Shown piece by piece: positions 1 to 7,867 of a stretch of DNA of 64,000 nucleotides (its first letter is position 1; every line of letters begins with the position of its first letter). The notes under the pieces were generated by a model, which had not been told where the DNA came from, made no database searches, and saw only the letters and a program-made list of their open reading frames with translations. Origin of the DNA: Devosia ginsengisoli (GTDB lineage: Bacteria; Pseudomonadota; Alphaproteobacteria; Rhizobiales; Devosiaceae); contig NZ_CP042304.1 of the NCBI RefSeq assembly GCF_007859655.1, positions 434,001 to 498,000 on the forward strand. The letters run 5' to 3'. Made by a program: the position numbers and the translations under genes.

Positions 1-1
1 C

Positions 2-37
2 ATCGAAGCCGCCAATTCGGTGTCGCTGGAAGATTGA
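2..37 (+). CDS. C-terminal tail of an upstream gene (partial)
   Basis: The frame starting at base 2 reads IEAANSVSLED and then TGA. It is open at the left edge and could be the end of a gene transcribed toward the beta-mannosidase, about 115 bp away. Too little is visible to name the product. A sugar-pathway gene or its LacI-type regulator would fit the operator found downstream, but that is only inference. Confidence 0.35.
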   Translation: MEAANSVSLED

Positions 38-119
38 CGGTGCGTAACCCAGCTTCGCGCCCGATTTTTGTCGTGCGCCGGAGAAAGCCATTGGCACTTT
101 CCCGGCGAGCGACTATCAC

Positions 120-135
120 CTGCAATCGATTGCAG
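120..135. promoter_or_regulatory. LacI-family operator candidate upstream of beta-mannosidase
   Basis: CTGCAATCGATTGCAG is a perfect 16-bp palindrome with a central CG. That is the usual symmetry of LacI/GalR-family operators. It ends 16 bp before the mannosidase start codon and 6 bp before its ribosome-binding site, so a bound repressor would block transcription or initiation. The regulator gene is not visible in the window. Confidence 0.6.
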
Positions 136-151
136 ACCCGCAAGGAGATCG

Positions 152-2626
152 ATGGTGGCTGGTTTGGTTTATTCTGAAATCTCTTTGGCGGGTGACTTCG
201 CCCTGTCCTCGCCGTCAAACGACATTGCGGCGCCCATCACCCTGCCGGGCGATGTCCACACCGCGCTGCTGGCCGCCAACATCATCCCCGATCCCTATTT
301 CGGCGAAAACGAAAAGACGGTGATGTGGGTCAATGAAACCGCCTGGTCGGTCGAGCGCAGCTTCACCGCCAGCGCCGCCGATATCCAGGGCTACCTGACC
401 CTGACCCTCAGCGAAGTGGATTGCATCGCCACCATCCTGCTCAATGGCGAAGTCGTCGCCAACACGCAGAACAGCTTCCTCCGCAACGACATCGACGTCA
501 CAGGCAAGGTGCGCGAAGGCGACAACACGCTGCGCATCGAATTCGCCATCGCCCCTGACGTCGCCAAGGCCCGCGCCGACGCGCATCCCTTCCCGATCCC
601 CTTCACCTACAATTACCTGACCAACGGGCTGAAGGGCATCCATATGAACTTCATCCGCAAGGCGGCCTGCCATGCCGGCTGGGACTGGGGCATCTGCCTC
701 ATGCCGATAGGCGTCTATGGCACGATGAGCCTGCGCAAGTCGCGCCTGACCCGGCAGGAAAGCGTGCAGGTCGATCAGGCCCATGGCAACAAGTCCGTCG
801 AACTGTCGATAAAGACTCGTCTTTTCGCCTTCGCTCACGGCACGGTTGAACTCGAACACACCATTGATGGCCAGGTGATAGCGGACAAGGTCTCGGTGCA
901 GCCGGGCGATAACGTCTTCACCCACAATATCACCATCCACGATCCCCAGCTGTGGTGGCCGGCGGGGCAGGGTGCCCAGCCGCTCTACCAACTCACGACC
1001 AATCTCGAAGGCGAAAAGACTACGCGCCAGATCGGCCTGCGCAAGCTCGAATGGGTCGTCGAGCCCGACGAAATCGACCACACCTTCAAATGCCGCATCA
1101 ATGGCCGCGACATCACGATGATGGGCGCCAACTGGATTCCGGCCGACGCCATTCCCTCGCGTATCACGCCCGCAGTCATCCGCGACTTGCTCGACAGCGC
1201 CAAGGCCGCCAATATGAACATGCTCCGCATCTGGGGCGGCGGCCAATACGAGCCGGACTATTTCTACGAACTCTGCGACGAGCTCGGCATCCTGCTCTGG
1301 CACGATTTCATGTTCGCCTGCATGAGCTATCCGTCCGACCGGCCCTTCCTCGACAATGTCCGCACCGAGATCACCCAGCAGGTGCGCCGCCTCAGCCACC
1401 ACGCCTCCATTGCCCTGTGGTGCGGCGACAACGAGGTGATCGGCTCGCTGAGCTGGTATCCCGAAACCAAGGCGGCCCCCGAGCGCTATGTCGCCAATTA
1501 CGACCGCCTCAATTCCATGCTCGGCAATATCGTCGAGGACGAAGACCCCGCCCGCCGTTTCTGGCCGTCCTCGCCCTCCATGGGCTATCTCGATTTCTCC
1601 GACGGCTGGCACGCCGATACGCGCGGCGACACCCATTATTGGGACGTCTGGCATTCGGCCAAGAGCTTCGACGCCTATCGCAGCGTCAATCCGCGTTTCG
1701 CCTCCGAATTCGGCTTCCAGTCCTTCACCTCGATGAATGTCATCGAGACCTTCGCCGAGGAAAAGGACCGCAACCCGTCCTCCCCGGTCATGGAAAACCA
1801 CCAGCGCAACAATGGCGGCAATGCCCGCATCCTCGAGACCATGACGCGCTATTTCCGCTTCCCGCGCGATTTCGACCAGATGGTGTTCCTCAGCCAGATC
1901 CAGCAGGGCCTCGCCATCAAGACCGCCATCGAATACTGGCGCTCCACCAAGCCGCGCTGCATGGGCACATTGTTCTGGCAGATCAACGACATCTGGCCGG
2001 TGGCAAGCTGGTCCAGCCTCGACTACGGCGGGCAGTGGAAGCTGCTGCAATATATGGCGAAGCGCTTCTTCCTGCCGGTCAATGTCGTCGCCGTACCGAG
2101 CAAGGACAATGCCGAAATCACCCTCCGCGGCATCAACGACACCGGCAAGCCGGTAACCGTCGCCCTCGAAGTCCGCGCCGTGAAAGTCGGCGGTGGCGAC
2201 CGCAAGGTTTTCGCCGGCAACACCGCCATCGGCCCCGACGCCGCTCTCGGCATCACCACGCTGCAGACCGCCGACCTGGCCGAAGACGAATTCCTGTTCT
2301 TCTCCTGGCGAGATTCCGCCGGCAAGCTGCTGGGCGAAAACGACTATTTCCCCAAGCCCTACAAGGCCTATGAACTGGTCGAGCCCAAGGTCCGCGCCGC
2401 CTGGTCCGATGTCGACGGCAATTTCGTGCTGACCCTCACCAGCGACAAGCCGGCTCTGTTCGTCACCGCCACCGTCGATATGCCGGGCTATTTCTCCGAC
2501 AATGCCGTGACCCTCCTGCCGGGCCGCCAGACCGACCTCACCTTCACCCCCCGCCACGGCGCCACCCCATCCCCGGCCGAACTGGTGCAATCCCTGAAAG
2601 TCCGCAACCTGCGCGATACGTTCTAG
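152..2626 (+). CDS. Beta-mannosidase, glycoside hydrolase family 2
   Basis: An 824-residue cytoplasmic enzyme expected to remove terminal beta-D-mannose from manno-oligosaccharides. The order is a GH2 sugar-binding jelly-roll domain, an immunoglobulin-like domain, then the TIM-barrel. The general acid/base motif WCGDNE puts the catalytic Glu near residue 428, and the nucleophile motif ASEFGFQS puts it near residue 519. Length fits bacterial GH2 mannosidases. The ATG at 152 was chosen because AAGGAG lies 4 nt upstream; the longer TTG frame from 68 would run through the operator palindrome and lacks such a site. No signal peptide is visible. The LacI-type palindrome suggests induction by a manno-oligosaccharide. 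The AGE-family isomerase near 58 kb might act on the released mannose, but it is not linked. Confidence 0.9.
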   Translation: MVAGLVYSEISLAGDFALSSPSNDIAAPITLPGDVHTALLAANIIPDPYFGENEKTVMWVNETAWSVERSFTASAADIQGYLTLTLSEVDCIATILLNGEVVANTQNSFLRNDIDVTGKVREGDNTLRIEFAIAPDVAKARADAHPFPIPFTYNYLTNGLKGIHMNFIRKAACHAGWDWGICLMPIGVYGTMSLRKSRLTRQESVQVDQAHGNKSVELSIKTRLFAFAHGTVELEHTIDGQVIADKVSVQPGDNVFTHNITIHDPQLWWPAGQGAQPLYQLTTNLEGEKTTRQIGLRKLEWVVEPDEIDHTFKCRINGRDITMMGANWIPADAIPSRITPAVIRDLLDSAKAANMNMLRIWGGGQYEPDYFYELCDELGILLWHDFMFACMSYPSDRPFLDNVRTEITQQVRRLSHHASIALWCGDNEVIGSLSWYPETKAAPERYVANYDRLNSMLGNIVEDEDPARRFWPSSPSMGYLDFSDGWHADTRGDTHYWDVWHSAKSFDAYRSVNPRFASEFGFQSFTSMNVIETFAEEKDRNPSSPVMENHQRNNGGNARILETMTRYFRFPRDFDQMVFLSQIQQGLAIKTAIEYWRSTKPRCMGTLFWQINDIWPVASWSSLDYGGQWKLLQYMAKRFFLPVNVVAVPSKDNAEITLRGINDTGKPVTVALEVRAVKVGGGDRKVFAGNTAIGPDAALGITTLQTADLAEDEFLFFSWRDSAGKLLGENDYFPKPYKAYELVEPKVRAAWSDVDGNFVLTLTSDKPALFVTATVDMPGYFSDNAVTLLPGRQTDLTFTPRHGATPSPAELVQSLKVRNLRDTF

Positions 2627-2656
2627 GGGGAGTACAGGCTCAGCGGTGGCCTACGA

Positions 2657-2746
2657 GACCTCATGGTGAGCTTGTCGAACCACGAGGTCGCGCGAGTGGA
2701 GGCCGGTGTGCCACGCCCTCGTTGTTCGACGGGCTCACCATGAGGG
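2657..2746. repeat. Dispersed palindromic repeat, family B (full copy)
   Basis: Two arms face each other. The left arm (2657-2689) begins GACCTCATGGTGAGC and ends CACGAGGTC. The right arm (2711-2746) is its approximate reverse complement, ending CACCATGAGGG. Other copies lie near 24271, 35704, 50179, 59334 and 60400, always between genes. The transcript would fold into a long hairpin and may act as a terminator or stability element. Confidence 0.85.
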
Positions 2747-2857
2747 CTGCTGAATGGTCGTCCAGCTTCCATACAAGTTTCCATTGACACCACGCGCGCC
2801 ATCCCGCAACGCTAGCGCAAATGCCGCGCCCTTCCGCGCGGTCCCTTCGGAATTGCC

Positions 2858-3775
2858 ATGTCGACCATCACAGCGCCGCCAGGCGACCGTCGCCTGTTGG
2901 GCATTGGGCTCGCGCTCGCCGCTTATTTCACCTTCACCTGCATAGACAGCTCGGCCAAATGGCTGGCTCTGGGCGGCATTCCGGTCCTGCAGATCGTCTT
3001 CCTGCGCTATGCCCTGCATCTGGTCCTGGTGCTCGGCATCAACCTGCCCAAACACGGCACCGGTCTCGTCCGCACTGCCAGCTTCAAAATGCAGGCTCTG
3101 CGCGCCGCCATGCTGCTCGGCGCCACCACCGGCAATTTCATGGCCGTGCGCTACCTCCCGCTCACCGTGACCGGCGCCATCTCCTTCACCATGCCGCTCT
3201 TCCTCTGCGCCCTGTCGGTGCCGCTGCTGGGCGAGCAGGTTGGCTGGCGCCGCTGGACCGCCATCGGCATCGGCTTCATCGGCATCCTGGTCATCGTCCG
3301 GCCAGGCACCGAAGCCTTCCATCCGGCAGCCCTGCTATGCCTCGCCGCCGCGGTGTTCTCCGCCTTCTATTTCCTGCTGACCCGCCGCATGGCCGCACAC
3401 GATTCCGCCGCCACCCAGCAATTCTACGTCGGCTTCTTCGCCACGGTTCTCCTCGCACCGGTCGCCATCCCCTTCTGGGTCTGGCCGTCAGAACCCTCGG
3501 TCTGGATCGCCTTCTTCACTGTCGGCATTTTCGGTTTCATCGGCCACCAGCTCATCACCGTCGCCCACGGCTTCGCCCCCGCCTCGGTGCTGGCGCCGTT
3601 TTCCTATCTCCAGATCATCTTCATGGCCGCCTCGAGCTGGGTCATCTTCAACCAGCCCCCCGACATCTGGCTCTATCTCGGCGCCCCCATCGTCATCGCC
3701 AGCGGCCTCTACATCTGGCTCCGCGAACGCGCCCTGCACAAGGCCGCCACCTCGGTGGAAGCCGCGGAGCGCTAA
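2858..3775 (+). CDS. EamA/DMT-family transporter, 10 TM
   Basis: A 305-residue integral inner-membrane protein of the drug/metabolite transporter superfamily. It has the usual two tandem EamA repeats of about five helices. The first repeat starts with LGIGLALAAYFTFTCIDSSA, where a short amphipathic N-terminus leads into helix 1. The second starts near residue 150 (AALLCLAAAVFSAFYF). Such proteins usually export metabolites or take up precursors. The substrate cannot be read from sequence, although an RhtA/YdcZ-like metabolite exporter is a reasonable guess. The stop codon overlaps the convergent ccdB gene by 4 bp. A weak GGAA site precedes the ATG. Confidence 0.85.
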   Translation: MSTITAPPGDRRLLGIGLALAAYFTFTCIDSSAKWLALGGIPVLQIVFLRYALHLVLVLGINLPKHGTGLVRTASFKMQALRAAMLLGATTGNFMAVRYLPLTVTGAISFTMPLFLCALSVPLLGEQVGWRRWTAIGIGFIGILVIVRPGTEAFHPAALLCLAAAVFSAFYFLLTRRMAAHDSAATQQFYVGFFATVLLAPVAIPFWVWPSEPSVWIAFFTVGIFGFIGHQLITVAHGFAPASVLAPFSYLQIIFMAASSWVIFNQPPDIWLYLGAPIVIASGLYIWLRERALHKAATSVEAAER

Positions 3776-4068
3776 TAGCCCTTCAGCAGCATATCGAGCG
3801 CGAGGCTTATTCTGTCTTGTTCGTGAGCTACCGAACCGACAACAGGCCCAAGTGTGGAGGCCCGCACGGCAGCCAGATATTGGGTCACCAGCGATAACGG
3901 TACATCGGCCACCCTGATTATCGGATTGAGCCGCCCGGCCGGCACCGGCGCGACATCGAGCGACATCAGGGGAATGACGACCCGCGTGTTGAGCTGGTCC
4001 AATATATCAGCCTGCACCTCGACATAGAGATAGCCATCGGCGCTGCTTCGCACATCATACCGCGCCAT
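3772..4068 (-). CDS. ccdB: CcdB-family toxin (DNA gyrase poison)
   Basis: A 98-residue protein matching CcdB along its whole length: N-terminal YLYVEVQADILD strand, VVIPLMSLD core, IIRVADVPLSLVTQYLAAV, and a C-terminal helix ending ISLALDMLLKGY. CcdB traps DNA gyrase through its C-terminal residues. Classical CcdB ends in Trp-Gly-Ile, whereas this one ends Lys-Gly-Tyr, a divergence common in chromosomal homologues, so potency against gyrase is uncertain. It follows ccdA with a TGATG stop/start overlap, implying translational coupling. A chromosomal location suggests a stress or addiction module. Confidence 0.85.
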   Translation of the reverse strand: MARYDVRSSADGYLYVEVQADILDQLNTRVVIPLMSLDVAPVPAGRLNPIIRVADVPLSLVTQYLAAVRASTLGPVVGSVAHEQDRISLALDMLLKGY

Positions 4069-4298
4069 CAGAACGGCCGATATTTTTCCAGGGGCAGCCC
4101 GTTCTTCTCCACCCAGTCATTGGAGCTCTGGATGGCCTCGGCATTCTCTTCCAGCCACCGCCGCTCACGCTCCTTGCGTATGGCCGCTTCAAGGCCGTTC
4201 TCCGCCGCCCGCGATACATTGATGTTGAGTGCGCGCGCCTCGGAGACCAGCTCTGAATCAAGCGTCAGGTTCGTCGGCTTTCGTGCTGTGGCTCTCAT
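4068..4298 (-). CDS. ccdA: CcdA-family antitoxin
   Basis: A 76-residue antitoxin beginning MRATARKPTNLTLDSELV. The N-terminal ribbon-helix-helix (NLTLDSELVSEARALNINVSR) binds DNA and the charged C-terminal tail (RKERERRWLEENAEAIQSSNDWVEKNG) wraps the toxin. The C-terminal tail resembles plasmid F CcdA (RWKAENQE...). An in-frame ATG at 4307 adds three residues, and both starts have only weak Shine-Dalgarno matches. A longer upstream frame running to 4394 would cross the operator and overlap ndh, so it is rejected. The gene directly precedes ccdB and is downstream of ndh on the same strand, but has its own operator. Confidence 0.82.
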   Translation of the reverse strand: MRATARKPTNLTLDSELVSEARALNINVSRAAENGLEAAIRKERERRWLEENAEAIQSSNDWVEKNGLPLEKYRPF

Positions 4299-4323
4299 GT
4301 CAATCATCCCGGTTTCCGAGCAG

Positions 4324-4347
4324 TTTATGCGCATAAACATGCGCATG
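4324..4347. promoter_or_regulatory. Double palindromic operator for ccdAB autoregulation
   Basis: Two abutting perfect palindromes: TTTATGCGCATAAA (4324-4337) and CATGCGCATG (4338-4347). Both share the core ATGCGCAT, and the two cores are 12 bp apart. They lie 26-49 bp upstream of the ccdA start, between ndh and ccdA. Tandem short palindromes about one helical turn apart are what a cooperative ribbon-helix-helix repressor binds, so these are probably the CcdA/CcdAB sites. Confidence 0.7.
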
Positions 4348-4350
4348 CAA

Positions 4351-5634
4351 CTAGAGCTTCTCACTCTCCCGGACCGGTGCCTTCTCCGCGTCACCCTGCG
4401 TGATCAGTCGCGCGCTGCGCTGGCCGCTGAGATAGATCCACAGCCAGCTCAGTGCCACGGCCAGCCGGTTCTTGGTGTCGATCAGGAAGTAGATATGCGC
4501 CAGCCCCCAGGCCCACCAGGCGATCCAGCCCTTGAGCTGGATCCAGCCAAAGTCGATTACCGCCGCCCGCTTGCCGATCGTGGCCAGGTCGCCCGCATGC
4601 TTGTAGCGGAACGGCTTGCCCGCCGTATCACCCGCCAGCCGCGCCCGGATCACCCGTGCCGCATGCTTGCCGCCCTGCTTGGCTCCATCGCCCACGCCGG
4701 GCACCGGCTTGCCGTCAGGCATGGTGATCGTCGCCGTGTCGCCGACCACGAAAATATCGGGATGCCCGGGCACCGTCAGGTCCGCCTCGACCTTGACGCG
4801 TCCCGCCCGGTCCGGCTTCACACCCAGCCATTTCGCCGCCGGCGAGGCCTGCACGCCCGCCGCCCAGATGACGGTCGCCGCATCCAGCCTTTTGCCGCCA
4901 TAGACCACGCCCGCGTCGTCCACCGCACTGACCGCCTCGCCCAGTTCCACCGTTACGCCGAGATCGCGCAGGGCCTTGAGCGCATAATCCGATAGGTCCG
5001 GCTTGAAATTGGCCAGCACGCGTTGCCCGCCCTCGATCAGCACCACCTGTGCTTCGCCTGGCAGGATACTGCGGAACTCGCCCTTGAGCGTCTCCCGCGC
5101 CAGCTCGATGATGGCGCCGGCCAGTTCGACCCCGGTCGGTCCCGCCCCGATGATGACGAAAGTCAGCAGCGCCCGCCTTCTGTCCGGATCGCTCTCGCGC
5201 TCCGCCGCCTCGAAGGCCAGCAGCAGCTTGCGGCGAATGGTCGTCGCGTCTTCCAGCGTCTTGAGGCCCGGCGCGAATTTCTCCCAGTCGTCATGCCCGA
5301 AATAGGCATGCCGCGCCCCGGTCGCGAGGATCAGGCTGTCGTATGGAACCCTGGTGCCGTCCTCCAGCACCACCGCCTTGCCATCAGTATCCACGACGGT
5401 CACCGTCGCCAGCAGGGTCGTGACTTCGCCCCGCTTGCGCAGGATATGGCGGATGGGCCAGGCGATTTCCGATGTGCTGAGCGAGGCGGTCGCCACCTGA
5501 TAGAGCAGGGGCTGGAACAGGTGGTGGTTGCGCCGGTCGATCAGCGTCACATCCACATCGGCTCCCTCGAGCGCCTGCGCTGCCGCCAGCCCGCCAAACC
5601 CGCTGCCGACGATGACCACCCGATGCCGTGCCAT
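4351..5634 (-). CDS. ndh: Type II NADH:quinone oxidoreductase (NDH-2)
   Basis: A 427-residue FAD enzyme that passes electrons from NADH to quinone without pumping protons. The N-terminal FAD dinucleotide fold has GSGFGG at residues 10-15. The NADH fold has GAGPTG near 163-168. A conserved VVGDTA segment before the C-terminal part contacts FAD. The C-terminus (about 365-410) has the hydrophobic amphipathic stretch GWIAWWAWGLAHIYFLI that anchors NDH-2 to the membrane. The start is well supported: AAGGAGG lies 6 nt before the ATG. It follows the sugar kinase on the same strand after about 70 bp and precedes ccdAB. It provides an uncoupled entry to the respiratory chain beside complex I. Confidence 0.9.
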   Translation of the reverse strand: MARHRVVIVGSGFGGLAAAQALEGADVDVTLIDRRNHHLFQPLLYQVATASLSTSEIAWPIRHILRKRGEVTTLLATVTVVDTDGKAVVLEDGTRVPYDSLILATGARHAYFGHDDWEKFAPGLKTLEDATTIRRKLLLAFEAAERESDPDRRRALLTFVIIGAGPTGVELAGAIIELARETLKGEFRSILPGEAQVVLIEGGQRVLANFKPDLSDYALKALRDLGVTVELGEAVSAVDDAGVVYGGKRLDAATVIWAAGVQASPAAKWLGVKPDRAGRVKVEADLTVPGHPDIFVVGDTATITMPDGKPVPGVGDGAKQGGKHAARVIRARLAGDTAGKPFRYKHAGDLATIGKRAAVIDFGWIQLKGWIAWWAWGLAHIYFLIDTKNRLAVALSWLWIYLSGQRSARLITQGDAEKAPVRESEKL

Positions 5635-5705
5635 GTCAAACCTCCTTGCTGCCCTCTATATGGGCGCCGAAAGCCTGGCCCGCATCCTCCATCGGTGCAA
5701 GGCTG

Positions 5706-7064
5706 CTAGGCGCTGGCCTGCCGCCAGCGCTCCGCATAGCCGTCGAAGCCGGGCACATCGAGCGGCGCGCATTCTATCCCGCCAGTTGCCTGCGCTTTGC
5801 CTGCGCCAAACAGCATGCTTGCACCCATGCTGGTTCCGGTTGCATCGCCCGATGCCCGCACTGTTACGCCCGTCAGCCTGGCAAGCGCCTGCCCGAACAG
5901 TTGGTTGCGCGCCAAAGGCCCCTCGATGATGATTTCGCGCCCCAGCCCGCAGAGGTCGAGACAGGTTCGCGTCATCAGCGCCAGGTAAAGCGAAGCCGCC
6001 GCCGTCCGCTCCGCTGCCGTGGCCGGCTCCCGCGTCCAGCGACCAACACCGGCAGGGAAGGGTCCCACGCCGGGCATGAAGCTCGGCTGCACCCGAATAT
6101 CATCGGCAATCACCCGCGCGACATCATCCGCTTCGGGCGCGACGATGTCAGGCACCAGCAGGTCGAATTCCCGCCCGCCCATGAACCGCGCCGTCGGCAC
6201 CGCCCGCCCGAAGGCATCGACATTGGCCAGGCTATCCCGCGCCGGGTCGAGCCGCCCGGTATCGCCGCCCACAGTCATGGCAATGGCCCAGGTGCCGGTC
6301 GACAGAATGGTGAAAGGCGCCGCATGCGCTCCCAGATGCGGCAGCAGCGACGCATTGGAATCGTGAATGCCGCAAGTCACCGGCGTCTCGGCCCCAAGCC
6401 CGGTCGCCGCCGCCACGGCGGGCAGAATGTTCCCCAGCACCGAAGCCGCCGGCCGCATCGCCGGAAACAATCCCGCCCAGCCCTGCGCCGCCACCATGCC
6501 GGAAAAATCGCCCCGCCCGGGCGCCCACAAATCGGTATGGCAACCCAGCGACGTCACCTCGCTCGCCATCACCCCGCTCAGCCGCCACGCCCAATATTGC
6601 GGATAGGTCAGGATCGCCGTGACGCGTGAAAATTCCGCCGCATGCGCCTGCGACTGCCAATAAACCTGCGCCCCCAGATTGAGCCCATTGGGCAGGCGCG
6701 GCGACAGGCTCTCGGCAAAATCCGGCCGCACGCCGGCATAGGCCGCCGCCGTCTCCTCCGGCCCACCATGCTCATAGTCGAGCACCGGCATGGCCAGGTC
6801 ATCATCAGCCAGCAGCGCCGCCGTCGCCCCATGCGTGGTGATGGAAATCCCGTCCACCCCATGCGCCGCCTGCAATGCCCGCAGGCTCTCGATGATGAAG
6901 CCCCACAGCATGTCGACATCGGCATGCGGATAGGGCCCGTCGCGCCGCACCACATTGGCTATGCTGCGCACCGCCACCTGCTGCCGCGTCGTGCCGTCTA
7001 TCAGCACCACCTTGGCATTGGTCTTGCCGATATCGATGACGGCAATGGAGCGGGGCAGGGGCAT
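5706..7064 (-). CDS. FGGY-family carbohydrate kinase
   Basis: About 452 residues. The ATP-binding actin-like fold starts with IAVIDIGKTNAKVVLIDG (phosphate 1 loop), and ITTHGATAALL follows. A second conserved GIHDSNASLLPHLG supplies the catalytic Asp region, and LSTGTWAIAM is the adenosine loop. The protein resembles alphaproteobacterial sugar kinases acting in rhamnose or fucose-type catabolism, but no dehydrogenase, aldolase or transporter is nearby, so the substrate is open. The ATG at 7064 matches the family N-terminus; a GTG at 7112 adds 16 poorly conserved residues. A 14-bp palindrome 63 bp upstream may be its operator. Confidence 0.8.
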   Translation of the reverse strand: MPLPRSIAVIDIGKTNAKVVLIDGTTRQQVAVRSIANVVRRDGPYPHADVDMLWGFIIESLRALQAAHGVDGISITTHGATAALLADDDLAMPVLDYEHGGPEETAAAYAGVRPDFAESLSPRLPNGLNLGAQVYWQSQAHAAEFSRVTAILTYPQYWAWRLSGVMASEVTSLGCHTDLWAPGRGDFSGMVAAQGWAGLFPAMRPAASVLGNILPAVAAATGLGAETPVTCGIHDSNASLLPHLGAHAAPFTILSTGTWAIAMTVGGDTGRLDPARDSLANVDAFGRAVPTARFMGGREFDLLVPDIVAPEADDVARVIADDIRVQPSFMPGVGPFPAGVGRWTREPATAAERTAAASLYLALMTRTCLDLCGLGREIIIEGPLARNQLFGQALARLTGVTVRASGDATGTSMGASMLFGAGKAQATGGIECAPLDVPGFDGYAERWRQASA

Positions 7065-7126
7065 GGCTTGCACTCGATGATCTCGCGTTGCAAAGCCACT
7101 ACTGGAAATCACGCCATCCCGCCACC

Positions 7127-7140
7127 GCTAACATGTTAGC
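7127..7140. promoter_or_regulatory. Palindrome upstream of the sugar kinase, possible operator
   Basis: GCTAACATGTTAGC is a perfect 14-bp palindrome between the universal stress gene and the FGGY kinase on the minus strand. It has no T-run, so it is unlikely to be a rho-independent terminator. Its position suits a repressor site for the kinase. No regulator gene is adjacent. Confidence 0.45.
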
Positions 7141-7152
7141 GCCGAAGCTGGC

Positions 7153-7602
7153 CTACTTCACCACCAGCACCGGAATGGTGGCCCGCGCCAGCACTTCGGC
7201 GGCCTGGCTGCCCAGCAGCAGCCGCCCCAGCCCGCGCCGCCCATGCGACCCCATCACGATCATGTCGGCGCCCTGCTTGTCGGCCATCCCGAGAATGGCA
7301 TCGGCCGCAATAGTCGATGGCAGATGCGTCTTTTCCAGCTTGACGCCCTCGGCCTTCGCCAGTGCATCGGCTTCATCAAGCGTTTCCTGGGCCGAACTGG
7401 CCTTGGCCTTTTCCAGCTCCTCAATGATCTCGCCGGTATTGATCGACATCATTTCCGCGCCAGGCGCGATGAGCACGGGCGGCTCGGTCGCGGTCACCGC
7501 AAACAGCCTTGCCTTGTTTTCCCTGGCCAGCGCCAGTGCGTGGCGCAGCGCCTTGGTAGCCAGTTCCGATCCGTCAATGCCGACAACGATGCGTGTGTAC
7601 AT
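7153..7602 (-). CDS. Universal stress protein, UspA family
   Basis: A 149-residue single-domain Usp. The N-terminal strand MYTRIVVGIDGSELATKALRHAL starts the fold. The C-terminal GSHGRRGLGRLLLGSQAAEVLARATIPVLVVK contains the G-x2-G-x9-G(S) signature of ATP-binding UspA proteins. The ATG at 7602 has AAAGGA 7 nt upstream. The longer frame from 7725 would run through the FNR-like box and is rejected. Usp proteins support survival during starvation, oxygen limitation and other stress. The FNR-like site upstream suggests induction under low oxygen. Confidence 0.88.
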   Translation of the reverse strand: MYTRIVVGIDGSELATKALRHALALARENKARLFAVTATEPPVLIAPGAEMMSINTGEIIEELEKAKASSAQETLDEADALAKAEGVKLEKTHLPSTIAADAILGMADKQGADMIVMGSHGRRGLGRLLLGSQAAEVLARATIPVLVVK

Positions 7603-7654
7603 GTCATGTCCTTTCGCTCTCTCGCCCAGACTACGCCCCTGGTCCGGCCCGTCA

Positions 7655-7668
7655 TTGATCCAGATCAT
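7655..7668. promoter_or_regulatory. FNR/FixK-type box upstream of the universal stress gene
   Basis: TTGATCCAGATCAT matches the TTGAT-N4-ATCAA anaerobox with one mismatch. It is centred about 60 bp upstream of the usp start codon, compatible with class II activation if transcription starts near 7620. FNR/FixK control of usp genes is known in alphaproteobacteria. Confidence 0.6.
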
Positions 7669-7867
7669 GCAGTCTCGCCGATACAATGCCCGGCCGAAAC
7701 CTCCGTTCCCTGCAAATAAATGCAAAATTTGTTATGCAAACGGCGAATAATATTCGTTGGACTGACTTGTCCCGCAGCGTTAGCCTGGTGATGGGCATCG
7801 AGACGCTCACTCCTCTGCTGGACGCGGCGCCTCTTGTGGCTGCGTCGCCGGAGCAAGGAAGTTCCAG

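Noticed and set aside
215..2590. A 791-codon open frame antisense to the beta-mannosidase
   Set aside because: GC-rich codon structure leaves long antisense frames. It lacks family features and covers a well-supported enzyme. The same applies to other long shadows, such as 45828-47888 opposite the Pro/Ala repeats and 41443-42588 opposite cysS.
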